Shown in pieces: positions 45,167-46,035 of a stretch of 46,035 bases of DNA (its first letter is position 1; each line of letters opens with the position of its first letter). This DNA is from a virus. The notes under the pieces are model-generated. The model ran no database searches and was not told the origin of the DNA. It was given only the letters and a program-made list of their open reading frames with translations. A program made the translations under genes and the position numbers. The DNA is taken from positions 1,127 to 47,161 of IMG/VR virus record IMGVR_UViG_3300029448_000062; one strand, given 5' to 3'.

Positions 45167-46035
45167 TATCTTCTACCATCTTGCCTGATATCTATTCTAG
45201 GCGTTCCTAAACGCCATGTAACACCTGCATCTGTACTTTCTAACCTAACAGCAAATGAACGCCCTCTGAGGCGTATATCAGCCTTCTCAGTGTATAACTC
45301 TATAGGCGTACTAGCTGATTGCGTAACGGTGCTTGAATCTGAGTTTTCATATGTAGTACCAGGAAATCTTCTAGCCTTTACTGTAAAATTAACACTTGGC
45401 GATGTTGCCGTTGATTCTCTAAATGTAACATCTGGTATAACTCTGTTAGCTGAAAAAAATCTATCTCCCTCCCCTATAGTTATTTGACTAGATTCTATAT
45501 ACGATGTTATTCCTGAAGCAGGAGACTCTGAACCGTCATCTAAACCAAACTCCTGATAATATAAGTAATTATCTGTTGATGCGGCTACAGGATATAAAAG
45601 AACACCTCTATCTACCCACGCTGTTCTTGCTAATGTGCCATAATACCAAACATTTTGCTCGTAGTTATAAACAACGTAACTATCATTGGTTGTTGATTCT
45701 GATGATGGGTAAAACCACCATACCTCTGAATAAGCACTATTCTGACCAGACACTATTTTAGTGTCCTGATCTCTGTTTAAATTGTTAAATACATAATCTT
45801 GCACTGTGCATGGTAACTTTTGTGTTCGACCATTATAGACATAGAACTCTCTATAACCCATCCAGTAAACTGATTCTTCTACAGCTACGGCAGAGTTTTC
45901 AGATATTATGGTGGTATTTCTGCCAACCTCTGTAATACCAAATGTAAACGGAGGTCCGATAAACTGTAGTGCATGAACTGACACATCTGTAATAACCAAT
46001 GTCTGTTGTTTGGTTTGTACGGCTGTAATAATCTC
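45166..46035 (-). CDS. Tail nozzle, P22 gp10-like, cut by the window edge
   Basis: No stop is found up to base 46035, so the frame is open beyond the window and the N-terminus is missing. The visible part carries ESVYWMGYREFYVYNGRTQKLPCTVQDYVFNNLNRDQ and YSEVWWFYPSSESTTNDSYVVYNYEQNVWYYGTLARTAW, close to the beta-propeller of P22 gp10 (nozzle). A TTG at 45999 is only a possible internal start. It ends RIDIRQDGRR. The nozzle forms the lower part of the short tail and confirms podovirus-type morphology. Confidence 0.85.
   Translation of the reverse strand, partial: EIITAVQTKQQTLVITDVSVHALQFIGPPFTFGITEVGRNTTIISENSAVAVEESVYWMGYREFYVYNGRTQKLPCTVQDYVFNNLNRDQDTKIVSGQNSAYSEVWWFYPSSESTTNDSYVVYNYEQNVWYYGTLARTAWVDRGVLLYPVAASTDNYLYYQEFGLDDGSESPASGITSYIESSQITIGEGDRFFSANRVIPDVTFRESTATSPSVNFTVKARRFPGTTYENSDSSTVTQSASTPIELYTEKADIRLRGRSFAVRLESTDAGVTWRLGTPRIDIRQDGRR

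Noticed and set aside
1-46035. CRISPR arrays, insertion sequences, attachment sites
   Set aside because: No regularly spaced repeats with unique spacers, no transposase, and no integrase or att-like repeat were seen.

Overview
The window is most of the genome of an uncultured, short-tailed (podovirus-like) tailed phage. It is AT-rich and densely packed, with many ATGA or one-base gene overlaps. The P22-type head-tail adaptor and tail nozzle, the portal, the TerS/TerL pair, the capsid cluster with a phage GroES, the GH108 endolysin and the three-helix holin fit contigs known from uncultured marine phages. A marine proteobacterial host is likely, but this rests on family resemblance only. I see no integrase, repressor, DNA polymerase, RNA polymerase or tRNA gene. 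Both window ends cut genes: a small conserved protein at base 1 and the tail nozzle at base 46035. If the genome is circularly permuted, these ends probably lie close together with a little sequence missing between them.

Layout. (1) 46035-28095 and 13443-1 form one late block on the minus strand. Read in transcription order and joined across the window ends it runs: terS, HNH, terL, two Gly/Lys-rich proteins, portal, small helical protein, GroES, scaffold, head protein, decoration-type protein, major capsid protein, two more virion-type proteins, three membrane or secreted proteins, P22 gp4-like adaptor, two small conserved proteins, P22 gp10-like nozzle, an orphan methyltransferase, an EF-hand membrane protein, small Lys-rich proteins, holin, two zinc-ribbon proteins, endolysin, ejection-type proteins, and a 3043-residue polyvalent protein with an HEILH zincin motif. 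(2) 12406-12711 is a plus-strand insertion between terS and HNH/terL: four AGGTATACCT palindromes followed by a one-helix membrane protein gene. (3) 13444-14381 is the main non-coding region, with five iteron-like repeats, copies of a genome-wide palindrome, and a promoter-leader-hairpin arrangement. (4) 14382-19996, plus strand, is the accessory module: a MoxR-type AAA+ ATPase, a metallopeptidase-VWA protein, a protein resembling a C39-like peptidase that lacks its catalytic residues, and several unknown or membrane proteins. Several units there begin with the same leader, GGAGTGAAAAAATG. (5) 20550-22755, minus strand, carries primase-helicase and RusA. (6) 22813-28090, plus strand, carries recombination and DNA modification genes: RecB-type exonuclease, Sak3-type annealing protein, SSB-like protein, HNH nuclease and methyltransferase.

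The most unusual signal is a 22-bp palindrome (arms AAAAAGTT and AACTTTTT around about 6 bp), present in about 14 copies. Ten of these lie between 13.4 and 28.1 kb. Three copies sit just after stop codons and are enclosed by longer inverted repeats whose sequences differ but whose pairing is kept, which suggests folded RNA as well as, or instead of, protein-binding DNA. Together with the shared leaders, this points to a phage-wide regulatory or RNA-processing code.

For replication the phage appears to bring its own primase-helicase, resolvase, annealing protein, SSB-like protein and exonuclease and to borrow the host polymerase. Several of these proteins end in acidic tails finishing with PF, like the SSB tip. 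The MoxR/VWA pair is the best candidate for a host-takeover or remodelling system. All functions were assigned by reading motifs and from memory of families; no search was run.
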